This document shows positions 7,555-14,929 of a stretch of DNA of 24,967 bases, one piece after another. The notes beneath the pieces were generated by a model. The model was not told where the DNA came from and did no database searches. It was given only the letters and a program-made list of their open reading frames with translations. Positions within the stretch are counted from its first letter, which is position 1. Each line of letters starts with the position of its first letter. The translations under genes were made by a program, and so were the position numbers. This DNA is from RGIG4608 sp964534905 (lineage in GTDB: Bacteria; Bacillota; Clostridia; Oscillospirales; CAG-272), in the NCBI GenBank assembly GCA_964534905.1, contig CAZHPZ010000017.1:1-24967 (forward strand), read 5' to 3'.

Positions 7555-8308
7555 CGAAGTAAGATATTACTCAAGCGAATCCGATGATTTCTTTCAGGTT
7601 GGTGAGCATTATAAGCTTGAGGACGGTTACCGATATATTCAAACGGGATTTTTCGAAAAGCTTTGGTCGACTCTGCTTTATTATATTGCATTGCCTGTGT
7701 CAAGCGTTTATTGCAGACTGTTTTTACATGTAAAATTTGTCGGACGAAAAAAGCTGAGAGAGCAGAGGGGCGGATTTTTCATTTACGGAAATCACACGCA
7801 ACCGATAGGGGACGTGTTTGATCCCGCAATAGCCTGCTCTCCGCGCAGAATATATACCGTGGTGAGCGTTGCGAATATGCATTTGCCGGGTATCGGAGGA
7901 CTTTTGCGTCCTCTCGGCGCACTTCCGCTCCCGGATACGCTCTCTCTTACAAAGAAATTCAACCTTGCTATAAAGAAAAGGATAGACGACGGTCATCCCG
8001 TTGTGATATATCCCGAGGCTCATCTTTGGGAATATTACTCGGGAATACGTGACTTTTCCGAGGCGTCGTTTACCTATCCCGTTTCCCTTGACGTGCCCGT
8101 GTATACGCTTACTCTGACTTATCAGAAAAGGAAGAACGGTAAAAAGCCGGGCATTACGGCTTTTGTAGACGGTCCCTTTCTCGGAGTGGGTGAGAGCAGA
8201 CATGAAAAAATGCTTGACCTGAGAGACAAGGTGCATACCGCTATGAGCGAGCGTGCCGAAAAATATACGGACTGCGAATATATAAAATACGTAAGGAAAA
8301 GCGAATAA
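7541..8308 (+). CDS. PlsC-like lysophospholipid acyltransferase (2)
   Basis: A 255-residue LPLAT-like protein. Start 7541 is chosen because GGGTGG lies just upstream and the family-like sequence begins there; an in-frame ATG at 7466 would add 25 residues translated from the body of the previous gene. It overlaps that gene by 14 bp. The catalytic block reads GNHTQPIGDVFDP with H85 and D91, one residue further apart than the HX4D of PlsC; YPEAHLW follows further on. A hydrophobic stretch at about 41-62 could anchor it in the membrane. It ends the operon before a strong terminator. Two acyltransferases in a row could add two acyl chains or act on different positions (inference). Confidence 0.82.
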   Translation: MKKRDEVRYYSSESDDFFQVGEHYKLEDGYRYIQTGFFEKLWSTLLYYIALPVSSVYCRLFLHVKFVGRKKLREQRGGFFIYGNHTQPIGDVFDPAIACSPRRIYTVVSVANMHLPGIGGLLRPLGALPLPDTLSLTKKFNLAIKKRIDDGHPVVIYPEAHLWEYYSGIRDFSEASFTYPVSLDVPVYTLTLTYQKRKNGKKPGITAFVDGPFLGVGESRHEKMLDLRDKVHTAMSERAEKYTDCEYIKYVRKSE

Positions 8309-8343
8309 AAAAGGTTATGCGCGAGAGCGCATAACCTTTTTTT
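8307..8343 (+). terminator. Bidirectional terminator between convergent genes
   Basis: AAAAAAGGTTATGCGC, loop GAGA, GCGCATAACCTTTTTTT. The 16-bp stem with A and T runs on both sides can terminate the acyltransferase operon on plus and the membrane protein operon ending at 8345 on minus. Confidence 0.92.
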
Positions 8344-8344
8344 G

Positions 8345-8884
8345 CTATTTCAGATATTTGTATATTTTGACTCTGTCTCTGATTTTGGCAAAATACAGAG
8401 TTATCAGCTTGCTTACAGCAATGTCGTACATAACGAAAGCGAGAATTCCGAGGATATAGGTGAATGTGAGCAGTGCACCGCCCTCAAACTCATCTGGTAC
8501 GAAAATCTTTATAAGCAGGAACATAAGTATGAGTGCGGCATTTCCGACCGCAAGCTTGATTATCCATCGGAGCAGTGCGGAATTTATCCGTTCGACGTAC
8601 GATTTTATTATGGGGTAGAAGCCCATAAAGCAAGCGTAGAATATAGCGGGTGTCTTTTGCGGAAGCATGAGCAACGAAAGTATTGATGTCGCCGCGTATG
8701 TCAGCCAAGCATAAGAGTATCCCATTTCTATAACTATTATGACCACGAGCAGAGAGGTCACAGCGCTCATAGTGAGATCGAGTACCTCTATAATGCCTCC
8801 GAGATAGAGAATGATGACCGACAGAGCCGCAAGCACGCCTGCGATTACCGTCTTTTTGTCAAACGATGATTTTCTTCTTGCCAT
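8345..8884 (-). CDS. Polytopic membrane protein of unknown function
   Basis: A 179-residue integral membrane protein with five or six predicted helices, a basic N-terminus (MARRKSSFDKK) and a basic C-terminus. Its overall look, with clustered helices and short loops, is reminiscent of small substrate-binding components of ECF transporters, but I see no signature that settles this, so I assign no function. It lies 19 bp behind the J-domain gene and probably belongs to the same minus-strand operon; AGGAAG precedes the ATG. It ends against the shared terminator at 8307-8343. Confidence 0.7.
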   Translation of the reverse strand: MARRKSSFDKKTVIAGVLAALSVIILYLGGIIEVLDLTMSAVTSLLVVIIVIEMGYSYAWLTYAATSILSLLMLPQKTPAIFYACFMGFYPIIKSYVERINSALLRWIIKLAVGNAALILMFLLIKIFVPDEFEGGALLTFTYILGILAFVMYDIAVSKLITLYFAKIRDRVKIYKYLK

Positions 8885-8903
8885 TTCATCACTTCCTATA
8901 CCG

Positions 8904-9521
8904 TTAACAGCATCTTATCAGGTCTCCGCCCATGCATTCACAGCAACAGTCGGCGCATATGAGCGAGGTACAGCAGTCCATATCGCAGCAACCGTTTGAC
9001 TGATAGGATCTGTAGGTGCCGTTTTGATGACTGCGTGCACGGAATGCATTTCGTGCGTTTTCGTACTCAATATTGCTCGGATCGAGATTGCACGCCATAT
9101 CAAAGTATCTTTGAGCGTCTGCGTAGTAGCCCTTTTTGATCATTACACATGCGTAAAGATAATTCCATTCGGCGCCTCTTTTGTCCGTAGGCGTCGACAT
9201 CAGCATCTGCTCCGCCTCAAATATGCTTCCCATATTTATGAACTGACGTACTCTTGTGTAAAATTCGCTGCTTGAGGATGAGGCATCGGGATTGAATCCG
9301 GAGCCTGCGTTACCTCTTTGCGACGAATTTCCGCTTCTTATTTTCTGGATCTCGTCATAGGCGACGTTTATCTCTTTCATTTTTTCGTTTGCAAGCTCGG
9401 CAAGATCGCTGTCCGCAAATTTGTCGGGATGATATTTCTTAACAAGGGCACGGTATGCGTCCTTTATCTCCTCGTCGCTTGCGTCTCGCGATACTCCGAG
9501 CACAACGTATGGATCTTTCAT
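8904..9521 (-). CDS. J-domain protein with TPR-like region and cysteine-rich C-terminus
   Basis: Residues 4-62 form a J domain (YVVLGVSRDASDEEIKDAYR, then HPD at 31-33 and the helix IV region), which stimulates the ATPase of DnaK-type Hsp70s. After a Gly/Ser-rich linker (64-86) residues 88-165 look helical with TPR-like spacing (YADAQRYFDMACNLDP). The last 28 residues hold 11 cysteines (178, 179, 183, 184, 189, 192-194, 196, 204, 205), suggesting metal binding, disulfides or acylation. It lacks the Gly/Phe and zinc-finger domains of classical DnaJ. GGAGA precedes ATG, and the start overlaps the stop of the upstream gene by four bases, so production is coupled to the DUF5685-like protein. Confidence 0.9.
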   Translation of the reverse strand: MKDPYVVLGVSRDASDEEIKDAYRALVKKYHPDKFADSDLAELANEKMKEINVAYDEIQKIRSGNSSQRGNAGSGFNPDASSSSSEFYTRVRQFINMGSIFEAEQMLMSTPTDKRGAEWNYLYACVMIKKGYYADAQRYFDMACNLDPSNIEYENARNAFRARSHQNGTYRSYQSNGCCDMDCCTSLICADCCCECMGGDLIRCC

Positions 9522-10402
9522 TTATTGTCTCCGTTTCTTATATCTTTATTAAGACCGTCGCATATGCGCTTAACGCTTCCGGGCATACCGAGGCACAAAA
9601 TATTTTTGATGATTTCGCTTCTGTTTCTGTCCTCGTCCGCGTCGAGCAGGTCGAGTGCGTCAAGTGCCATTGAAAGCTCGGCTTCGAGCATGCTTGATAT
9701 GGACAGAATATTATCGGGGGTGAATTCTTCTCCTCCGTAAAGTAGGACGAACGGATTGTAGCTTCCGCTCTTTTTATCCTTATTATAGTCGTCGAGCGCG
9801 TCCGCTATGTATATCCATCTGCCGATACGCTTGCCAACGCTCCTTGCGACTATGTGGCGTTCTCCTTCTATGCCGTGGGAGAGTATAGCCGCCATAATAT
9901 CGCCGAAAATGTCGGCGGGGATATCGATTGACGCCACCTCGTCCGCTTCGACCTTGGAAAGTCTGCCGAGCCCGTCGGAGATAGCTTCGTCAAGCTCGGG
10001 AAGAGCATCAACTGATTTTTTATATGCTCCCGAGAGTACAAGCCTTGCCGCAGAGGCAAGAAACCGACGTGCGCCTCTCTCATCGCTTACGTCGTCCGCG
10101 AGCTTTTGAAAGGTGAGAATACCGCCCGCACATGCGCAAAATTCAAGCTGATCGTTCATCTTGACTGTGTTTACGGCATGCAGAGGATGACGGACGCATC
10201 TCTTCTTTTCGATTTCCACCTGCGTTCCTTCAATGCTCTCACGCAAAAGAACCAGAAAGGTCATATCATAGCTGAGCGTAAGGCAGGAAAGGCAGCCCGT
10301 GCATTTTCCCATGGAGTGGCAAAGACCGCAATATGTGGATCTGTAATATTCATATTCACGTATACGCATAGAGGGCTTATCAGCCAGAACGTATCCAAAC
10401 AC
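9518..10402 (-). CDS. DUF5685-like cysteine-rich protein
   Basis: A 294-residue protein that I recognise as the DUF5685 type by its opening (MFGYVLADKP, then EYEYYRSTYCGLCHSMG and LTLSYDMTFL). A cysteine cluster C25-X2-C28-X5-C34-X2-C37-X2-C40 is followed by C69, H72, H75, C89 and C91, an arrangement suited to metal or cluster binding. The rest is predicted helical with no membrane segment. The start is GTG at 10402, fixed by GGAGGA 8 bp upstream. It leads the minus-strand operon with the J-domain gene (ATGA overlap) and the membrane protein. The biochemical function is not known to me. Confidence 0.85.
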   Translation of the reverse strand: MFGYVLADKPSMRIREYEYYRSTYCGLCHSMGKCTGCLSCLTLSYDMTFLVLLRESIEGTQVEIEKKRCVRHPLHAVNTVKMNDQLEFCACAGGILTFQKLADDVSDERGARRFLASAARLVLSGAYKKSVDALPELDEAISDGLGRLSKVEADEVASIDIPADIFGDIMAAILSHGIEGERHIVARSVGKRIGRWIYIADALDDYNKDKKSGSYNPFVLLYGGEEFTPDNILSISSMLEAELSMALDALDLLDADEDRNRSEIIKNILCLGMPGSVKRICDGLNKDIRNGDNK

Positions 10403-10434
10403 CGCAATGTTCCTCCGAGCAAAAATATTCCTAT

Positions 10435-10440
10435 ATTATA
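10435..10440 (-). promoter_or_regulatory. Possible -10 box of the DUF5685/J-domain operon
   Basis: TATAAT on the minus strand, 32 bp before the GTG start, with a poor -35. It is divergent from the strong plus-strand promoter at 10492-10520. Confidence 0.4.
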
Positions 10441-10491
10441 TTACACCATAGTGAGAGATAATTGTAGATATAATTTGTAAATTTTTTGTTG

Positions 10492-10520
10492 TTGACAAGT
10501 ATTTTATAATGTGATAAAAT
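10492..10520 (+). promoter_or_regulatory. Strong promoter of the small FAIM1-like gene
   Basis: TTGACA (10492-10497), 17 bp, TAAAAT (10515-10520) with an extended TG element. It lies 30 bp before the ATG, with AAGGAGAA as ribosome site. This is one of the best consensus promoters in the window, suggesting abundant expression. Confidence 0.85.
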
Positions 10521-10550
10521 GTTTGTGAAAAAATACTTAAGGAGAAGCGA

Positions 10551-10802
10551 ATGGCAGGCAAGCAGAAATGGAGCGTTGAACTGGAGGGAGCGGTGCACAC
10601 TATCGAATACACCCCGAAAAGTCTCTTTGGCGGAGCAAAAATAAAAATAGACGAGAGCGTATATCCGCTTTATTCGGCAAAGCTCTTCGGAGCAAGCGAG
10701 GAAGCGTTTATGGTAGGAGGCGAAATGGCGTCTATCTCCATTGCGAAAAACAAAAGGGCAACCGTTAAGGTGGCGGGAGATATTATTTCCGAGATAAAAT
10801 AA
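10551..10802 (+). CDS. Small beta-rich protein, FAIM1-fold-like
   Basis: An 83-residue protein with no signal peptide or membrane segment and alternating short beta strands. Its order of residues (W-V-L-x-G-x-VH-x-IEY, GG-x-K-x-K-x-D, KLFG...EAFMVGG, then IxIxxxxxxTVKVxGD) lines up by eye with the N-terminal domain of animal FAIM1 (W-V-L-DGVHKIEF, GK-x-V-x-VDGK, KLVG-KETFYVG, INI-x...YTLEINGK). This comparison is from memory, not a search, so it is a structural suggestion and not a function. AAGGAGAA is 4 bp before ATG. The gene is monocistronic between a strong promoter and a bidirectional terminator. Confidence 0.8.
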   Translation: MAGKQKWSVELEGAVHTIEYTPKSLFGGAKIKIDESVYPLYSAKLFGASEEAFMVGGEMASISIAKNKRATVKVAGDIISEIK

Positions 10803-10808
10803 TAATAT

Positions 10809-10843
10809 AAAAGTGCGGAATCCTATAAATTCCGCACTTTTTT
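10809..10843 (+). terminator. Bidirectional terminator
   Basis: AAAAGTGCGGAAT, loop CCTATAA, ATTCCGCACTTTT, followed by more T. It ends the small gene on plus and the beta-helix lipoprotein operon on minus (stop at 10853). Confidence 0.9.
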
Positions 10844-10852
10844 ATTATTTGA

Positions 10853-12670
10853 TTAAGGTCTGCCACCGGGGCCGTGACCTCCGCCACCGCCACCGGGCAT
10901 ACCGCCGCCTCCGCCCATCATACCGTTACCGGAGCCGTAGATATACTTGCTGAGTGTTATAGAGCCGAGGCTTGTGGCGTCCGAAATGTCTACGTTGTGA
11001 CCGAAGCCGTTTTCGTCAAGTGCGCTTGACGTGCCGTTCATACAGATCGTGTAGGTGCTGCCGACCGAAAGTTCGGGAGCGGAGAACACGGCGCTGCTGA
11101 ATGATTTGGTCGAGGTGAATGCGAGGATTGCGTGACCTTCCTCATCGCAAATGGATATAAGCGTTCCCGCAGATGCATATCCGTTAAATGTTACGAGAAC
11201 GGAGCCCTGTGTTGCGTCGCTGAAGTTTTCCGCCATATCCGAGGAGCCGATTCCTATGACAAGACCGCCCGTTATCTTTCCCGAAACATCGTAGTCTATA
11301 GAGCCGTTTCCACCTGACGAGGGACCGTCGATGATCACAGTTCCTCCGCTTACCTCAAGCGTTCCGTTGGAATCAAGTCCGTCGCCCTCTATATGCATAA
11401 TTATATATCCGCCGCTTATCACGAGCTTGCCGTCGCTGCTTGTGCTTCCGCCGAAGAAGAAATCATTGCCGGGTCTGCCGCCGACACCGCTGTTTTGATC
11501 GTTTCCGCCTGCTGCATTTATGCCGTCGTCGCTTGATGTGATGTCGATATTGCCGCCCGAAATGAGTATCTCCTTGCCCTCAAGTCCCTCATAGGACTTT
11601 TTTATTTTGATTGTGCCGCCTGTTATTTCGAGTGTGGTGTCGGAATGCACTCCGTCATCTCCGGTGGAAATAACAAAATCGCCTCCGCTGATGAGAATAT
11701 CTCCGTTTGAATGTACCGCATCGTCGTCGGAGATGATGTTGAAGCTTCCGCCGCTTATTTTTATTCCGCTTCCGCCCTTGATTCCCTTGGAGCTTATTGA
11801 GGATGACGTCGCGGTGGTCTTTATTTCAAACGATCCGCCGTCAATGCCGATTATACCCTCCGCCTGTAAGGCGTCCTTGTATGCGGTCAGATGATATTCT
11901 CCGTCCTTTATATAAATATATCCCGCCTCGTCGGAGGAGTCCTCGGCTTCCCTCGTTGATTTCAGAGCGTCCGTTCCCGCATTCACCGTGATAACGGCAC
12001 CCGTGATTCTGAGAGAATCCTTTCCGCAAATGCCCGATTTGACCGAATTTACGTTGATGTCACCGCCTGTTATATCCAAGGTATCCTTGGATACGATTCC
12101 GTGAGCGTAATTTCCGTTAACGGTAAGAGAACCGCCGCCGTTTATTACAAGATCGCTCTTTGAAAAGATTGCCGCGTCGGCGTTGTCGGTTTCACTTTCG
12201 GGATAGGTTGATGCGTCGGATAACGTGCTTGATGTTCCGTCTGCAAGAGTTATAGTGATCTTCTTTCCGCTTTTGATGTTGATGGCGGAGCCGCTCTTGC
12301 TCGTCAGCTCGACGCCCGAGAGCACGAGCTGAGCCTTGTTACCCTTTCCGCAGTCAACGGTGAGCGAGCCGTCGGCACAGGAGCCGCAAATGATATACGT
12401 GCCGCTCTCTCCGATATTTACGCTTGTTCCGTCGGCAACGGCGCCCTTGCCGTCGATTTTGGCACCGCTGTCCGAAAAGGTAATTTTGCATGCGGCGTCC
12501 TCGTCATAATCTCCCGAGAGGTCCTTGTCTCCGAAGCTTGTATCAACATCTCCCACATTGCTGCTCGGTACGTCGGTGTCCGACGGAGTATCGTCGTCCG
12601 TGCGGCAGGAGCATACCGAAAGCATGAGAAGTGCTAAAACAAGAGCTAAAGAAATTATCTTTTTTATCAT
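10853..12670 (-). CDS. Cthe_2159-type beta-helix lipoprotein (carbohydrate-binding domain)
   Basis: A 605-residue exported protein. Residues 1-22 form a lipoprotein signal (MIKKIISLALVLALLMLSVC then SC) with C22 as the likely lipidated cysteine. After an Asp/Ser-rich linker, residues of about 60-530 show the repeating strand-turn pattern (DxxLxITGG, GxDGVHSD, GGSFxI) of the Cthe_2159 family (Pfam carbohydrate-binding domain, formerly DUF4353), a right-handed parallel beta-helix whose founding member binds acidic plant polysaccharide and calcium. The C-terminal 25 residues are almost pure glycine with Met and Pro. The start overlaps the DUF4956 stop as ATGA, with GAGAGGA upstream. It likely sits on the outer face of the membrane. 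Confidence 0.9.
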   Translation of the reverse strand: MIKKIISLALVLALLMLSVCSCRTDDDTPSDTDVPSSNVGDVDTSFGDKDLSGDYDEDAACKITFSDSGAKIDGKGAVADGTSVNIGESGTYIICGSCADGSLTVDCGKGNKAQLVLSGVELTSKSGSAINIKSGKKITITLADGTSSTLSDASTYPESETDNADAAIFSKSDLVINGGGSLTVNGNYAHGIVSKDTLDITGGDINVNSVKSGICGKDSLRITGAVITVNAGTDALKSTREAEDSSDEAGYIYIKDGEYHLTAYKDALQAEGIIGIDGGSFEIKTTATSSSISSKGIKGGSGIKISGGSFNIISDDDAVHSNGDILISGGDFVISTGDDGVHSDTTLEITGGTIKIKKSYEGLEGKEILISGGNIDITSSDDGINAAGGNDQNSGVGGRPGNDFFFGGSTSSDGKLVISGGYIIMHIEGDGLDSNGTLEVSGGTVIIDGPSSGGNGSIDYDVSGKITGGLVIGIGSSDMAENFSDATQGSVLVTFNGYASAGTLISICDEEGHAILAFTSTKSFSSAVFSAPELSVGSTYTICMNGTSSALDENGFGHNVDISDATSLGSITLSKYIYGSGNGMMGGGGGMPGGGGGGHGPGGRP

Positions 12671-13329
12671 AATCTATCCTCTCCCTCTGTTTTGAAGACG
12701 GTAATTTCAAGATTTCCGTTGCGAACACGGAGATCGTCAATAAATTCTCTTATGTCGTTCTCGTCCTTCATTTCGATTATGTAAGAGAGCTTGTACAGAC
12801 TTCCCATATTTGCGTTTTTAACAGTTGTAAGCTTGTGTTTCTTTGTGTATCTTTCAAAGAGGTCGTCGAACGCACCCGTGAAATTAAGGTTTTCGGGCAC
12901 TGTGATTCTAAGCTCCATAGCCTGCTCGTCGGGCGTCTTTACTTTTGAGAGCGCCGCAAATATGCCGCATGAGATGACGGTGAAGAGAAGTGCTACTGCC
13001 ACACAGCCTGTTGCACAGGCAAGACCGGCACACATTGCGATAAATACGGAAAGGATATCTCTCGCCTTTCCGGGAACGGAACGAAATCTGACAAGGGAGA
13101 ATGCACCCGCAACGGCAATTCCCGTTCCGATGCTGCCGTTTACCATAATGATAACGGTTTGAACGGCAAAGGGAAGCAGGATGAGCGTTGTGAAAAAGCT
13201 TTTGCTTATTCCGTTTTTGTAGGAAGACGCAAATGCGGTGAGAGCACCGCAGAAAAGTGCGATAAGCGCGGCGAAAAGATAAGTTGCGACGGTCATACCG
13301 TCCGCAAAAACACTGTCAAATAAGTTCAT
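12667..13329 (-). CDS. DUF4956 membrane protein
   Basis: A 220-residue protein with an N-terminal membrane domain of about four helices (roughly residues 8-130) including the conserved VAGAFSLVRFRSVPGKARDI loop, characteristic of DUF4956, and a C-terminal soluble alpha/beta domain of about 75 residues (LRITVPENLNFTGAFDDLF onwards) facing the cytoplasm. Start 13329 is chosen because GAGG lies 8 bp upstream and the hydrophobic domain begins here; a longer ORF start would add 36 basic residues inside the preceding gene. It is joined to the polyphosphate polymerase gene by a one-base overlap (TAATG) and to the lipoprotein gene by ATGA. DUF4956 genes are often found beside VTC-domain genes; the molecular role is unknown. 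Confidence 0.88.
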   Translation of the reverse strand: MNLFDSVFADGMTVATYLFAALIALFCGALTAFASSYKNGISKSFFTTLILLPFAVQTVIIMVNGSIGTGIAVAGAFSLVRFRSVPGKARDILSVFIAMCAGLACATGCVAVALLFTVISCGIFAALSKVKTPDEQAMELRITVPENLNFTGAFDDLFERYTKKHKLTTVKNANMGSLYKLSYIIEMKDENDIREFIDDLRVRNGNLEITVFKTEGEDRL

Positions 13330-14027
13330 TATATTATACCTCGATTTCTTTCTTTTATGATGTTGTAATATGCGTTTGCGTATTTTGAAAAGCTGCTCGG
13401 ATAAATGCCGAGCTCGGACAGAGCCTCGGCAAGCCATATCGGCATAGCTCCCGGAGTTTTTATCTCAAGTATATATTCTCCCCTCGGAACTATCGGTGTC
13501 CCCGTACCAATGCTTTCTTCCGTGGGAAAGGCACCCTCAAGATATCGGAGATTGCCGTCAACGGTCAGTCTCACGTCGGGATTGTCGCAGGAGAAGTAAG
13601 CCTCTCGCTCGCACATAATGCAAACGCTCGGCTCCGGGTGACCGTAATGGCACATAAGATAGTCTATCTCACGCATTATTTGCGAATCAAACGGAGCAAT
13701 CCCGCTTTCAATGTATCGAAACGCTTCGCTATGTGTCATAGACACCCTGCGCTTGTAAACGACACCCTGATATTTCTTTTTTATTTCAAAAAACAGCTTT
13801 TTGTCATCGCTCGGCGCACCGTAGCTTCGTATACGCAGCTTTTCCTTGTACGATCGTGCGTCGATCGAGTTTCGTATCAGTAAAAAATCCGGTGTGTCAA
13901 GATAGAGCGAGCAGACCGTGCTTTTCCCGAATTTGTCGGGCAGAATCCTGTCGCCTATTCGGAGCATAAGCTCCTCAGCCTGCTTTTGCGTTATGCGGTA
14001 TTTCTTTTCATAACGCTTGAATATCAT
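13329..14027 (-). CDS. VTC-domain polyphosphate polymerase
   Basis: A 232-residue single-domain protein of the VTC type, the catalytic domain of eukaryotic VTC4 that polymerises the gamma phosphate of ATP into polyphosphate inside a tunnel of basic residues. Visible motifs: FKRYEKKYRI at the N-terminus, YLDTPDF, EKLRIRSYG, FFEIKKKYQGVVYKRR, and EIKTPGAMPIWL near the end. ATG 14027 gives the usual VTC N-terminus. An in-frame GTG at 14048 would add seven residues but lies within the only good ribosome site, GGAGG; the 20-bp gap from GGAGG to ATG is long, so the start is uncertain. It is the first gene of the operon with DUF4956 and the lipoprotein, so polyphosphate synthesis may be tied to an envelope function. 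Confidence 0.88.
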   Translation of the reverse strand: MIFKRYEKKYRITQKQAEELMLRIGDRILPDKFGKSTVCSLYLDTPDFLLIRNSIDARSYKEKLRIRSYGAPSDDKKLFFEIKKKYQGVVYKRRVSMTHSEAFRYIESGIAPFDSQIMREIDYLMCHYGHPEPSVCIMCEREAYFSCDNPDVRLTVDGNLRYLEGAFPTEESIGTGTPIVPRGEYILEIKTPGAMPIWLAEALSELGIYPSSFSKYANAYYNIIKERNRGII

Positions 14028-14060
14028 TATATCCGCTATTTTTACCACCTCCGTACCTTT

Positions 14061-14089
14061 ATTTTATCGTATTCTCTTAATATTGTAAA
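14061..14089 (-). promoter_or_regulatory. Promoter of the VTC-DUF4956-lipoprotein operon
   Basis: On the minus strand TTTACA (14089-14084), 17 bp, TAAAAT (14066-14061). Tandem TTAAG repeats end 3 bp upstream of the -35, as expected for OmpR-type activation. Confidence 0.75.
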
Positions 14090-14092
14090 TTA

Positions 14093-14114
14093 TATAACTT
14101 AATTAATACTTAAA
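14093..14114 (-). promoter_or_regulatory. Tandem 11-bp repeats, candidate response-regulator site (minus)
   Basis: Read on the minus strand: TTTAAGTATTA directly followed by ATTAAGTTATA, with the TTAAG cores exactly 11 bp apart. A further TTAAG occurs 22 bp on, inside the promoter spacer. It matches the repeat pair found in the other orientation at 14143-14164. Confidence 0.55.
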
Positions 14115-14142
14115 AAAACGTCATATGGACGAAAAAATTGAA

Positions 14143-14164
14143 TTTAAGCATTTTTTAAGTATTT
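14143..14164 (+). promoter_or_regulatory. Tandem 11-bp repeats, candidate response-regulator site (plus)
   Basis: TTTAAGCATTT directly followed by TTTAAGTATTT (10 of 11 bases equal), ending 16 bp before the -35 of the two-component operon. Head-to-tail repeats with one-turn spacing are typical of OmpR/PhoB-family binding sites, suggesting autoregulation. Confidence 0.55.
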
Positions 14165-14180
14165 TATACTAAAATGGTAC

Positions 14181-14209
14181 TTGTGAAAAGCTGACTTTTA
14201 TATTATAAT
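14181..14209 (+). promoter_or_regulatory. Promoter of the two-component operon
   Basis: TTGTGA (14181-14186), 17 bp, TATAAT (14204-14209), 30 bp before the response-regulator ATG. Confidence 0.75.
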
Positions 14210-14239
14210 ATTTATACGGAGTTTAAAAAGGAGTAAAAT

Positions 14240-14920
14240 ATGAACGTTTTGATAGTTGAGGACGAAAAGCGTCTTGCCGACGCGCTTTCTCATATACTGC
14301 TTGAGCAAAAATATATGGTTGACGTGGTTTATGACGGCGCAGACGGTCTTGAATACGGCGAAAGCGGAATTTACGATTGCATAATTCTTGACGTGATGCT
14401 TCCCTCAATGAACGGGTTTGAGGTATGCACGAGCCTGCGCAGAAAGAAGATAACGACTCCCGTGCTTATGCTCACCGCCAAGGATACGATCTCCGACAAG
14501 GTCACGGGACTTGACGCAGGGGCGGACGATTATATGACAAAGCCCTTTTCTCCCGAGGAGCTTCTCGCACGTTTGCGTGTCCTGACACGCCGCCGCGGAG
14601 AGGTAATACTTGACGAGATGAAATATGCGGACGTTACGCTTCACCTTGACAGCTCAAAGCTTTCATGCTCCGGAAGCGATAAGAGCATTCATCTTAATTT
14701 TAAGGAATGCGAGATGCTTAAGGCGTTTTTGGCAAAGCCGGAGATTATAATATCCAAGCAGGATCTTATTACCAAAATATGGGGCTATGATTCCGACGCG
14801 GGAGATAACAATGTAGAGGCTTATATATCGTTTCTCCGCAAAAAGCTTGCCTTTGTCGCATCGGAGGTGCACATTCTTTCTGTGAAAAAATTGGGATATA
14901 AATTGACCTGCAAGGAATAG
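14240..14920 (+). CDS. OmpR-family response regulator
   Basis: A 226-residue regulator. Residues 1-118 form a receiver domain with acidic pocket E7/D8, phosphoacceptor D51 (ILDVMLP), T79 and K101 (TKPF). Residues of about 130-224 form a winged-helix OmpR/PhoB DNA-binding domain (LNFKECEMLKAFL, then ISKQDLITKIWGYD, NNVEAYISFLRKKL and a terminal GYKLT). AAGGAG is 6 bp before ATG. It is followed after 9 bp by its histidine kinase. It probably binds the tandem TTTAAG repeats upstream and so regulates itself and the divergent polyphosphate operon; this is inference from site layout. Confidence 0.96.
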   Translation: MNVLIVEDEKRLADALSHILLEQKYMVDVVYDGADGLEYGESGIYDCIILDVMLPSMNGFEVCTSLRRKKITTPVLMLTAKDTISDKVTGLDAGADDYMTKPFSPEELLARLRVLTRRRGEVILDEMKYADVTLHLDSSKLSCSGSDKSIHLNFKECEMLKAFLAKPEIIISKQDLITKIWGYDSDAGDNNVEAYISFLRKKLAFVASEVHILSVKKLGYKLTCKE

Positions 14921-14929
14921 GTAAACGTT

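Noticed and set aside
14105..14163. 13-bp inverted repeat AATACTTAAAAAA/TTTTTTAAGTATT as a terminator
   Set aside because: No gene ends here and both sides are promoters; the repeat is better explained by the mirrored response-regulator sites.
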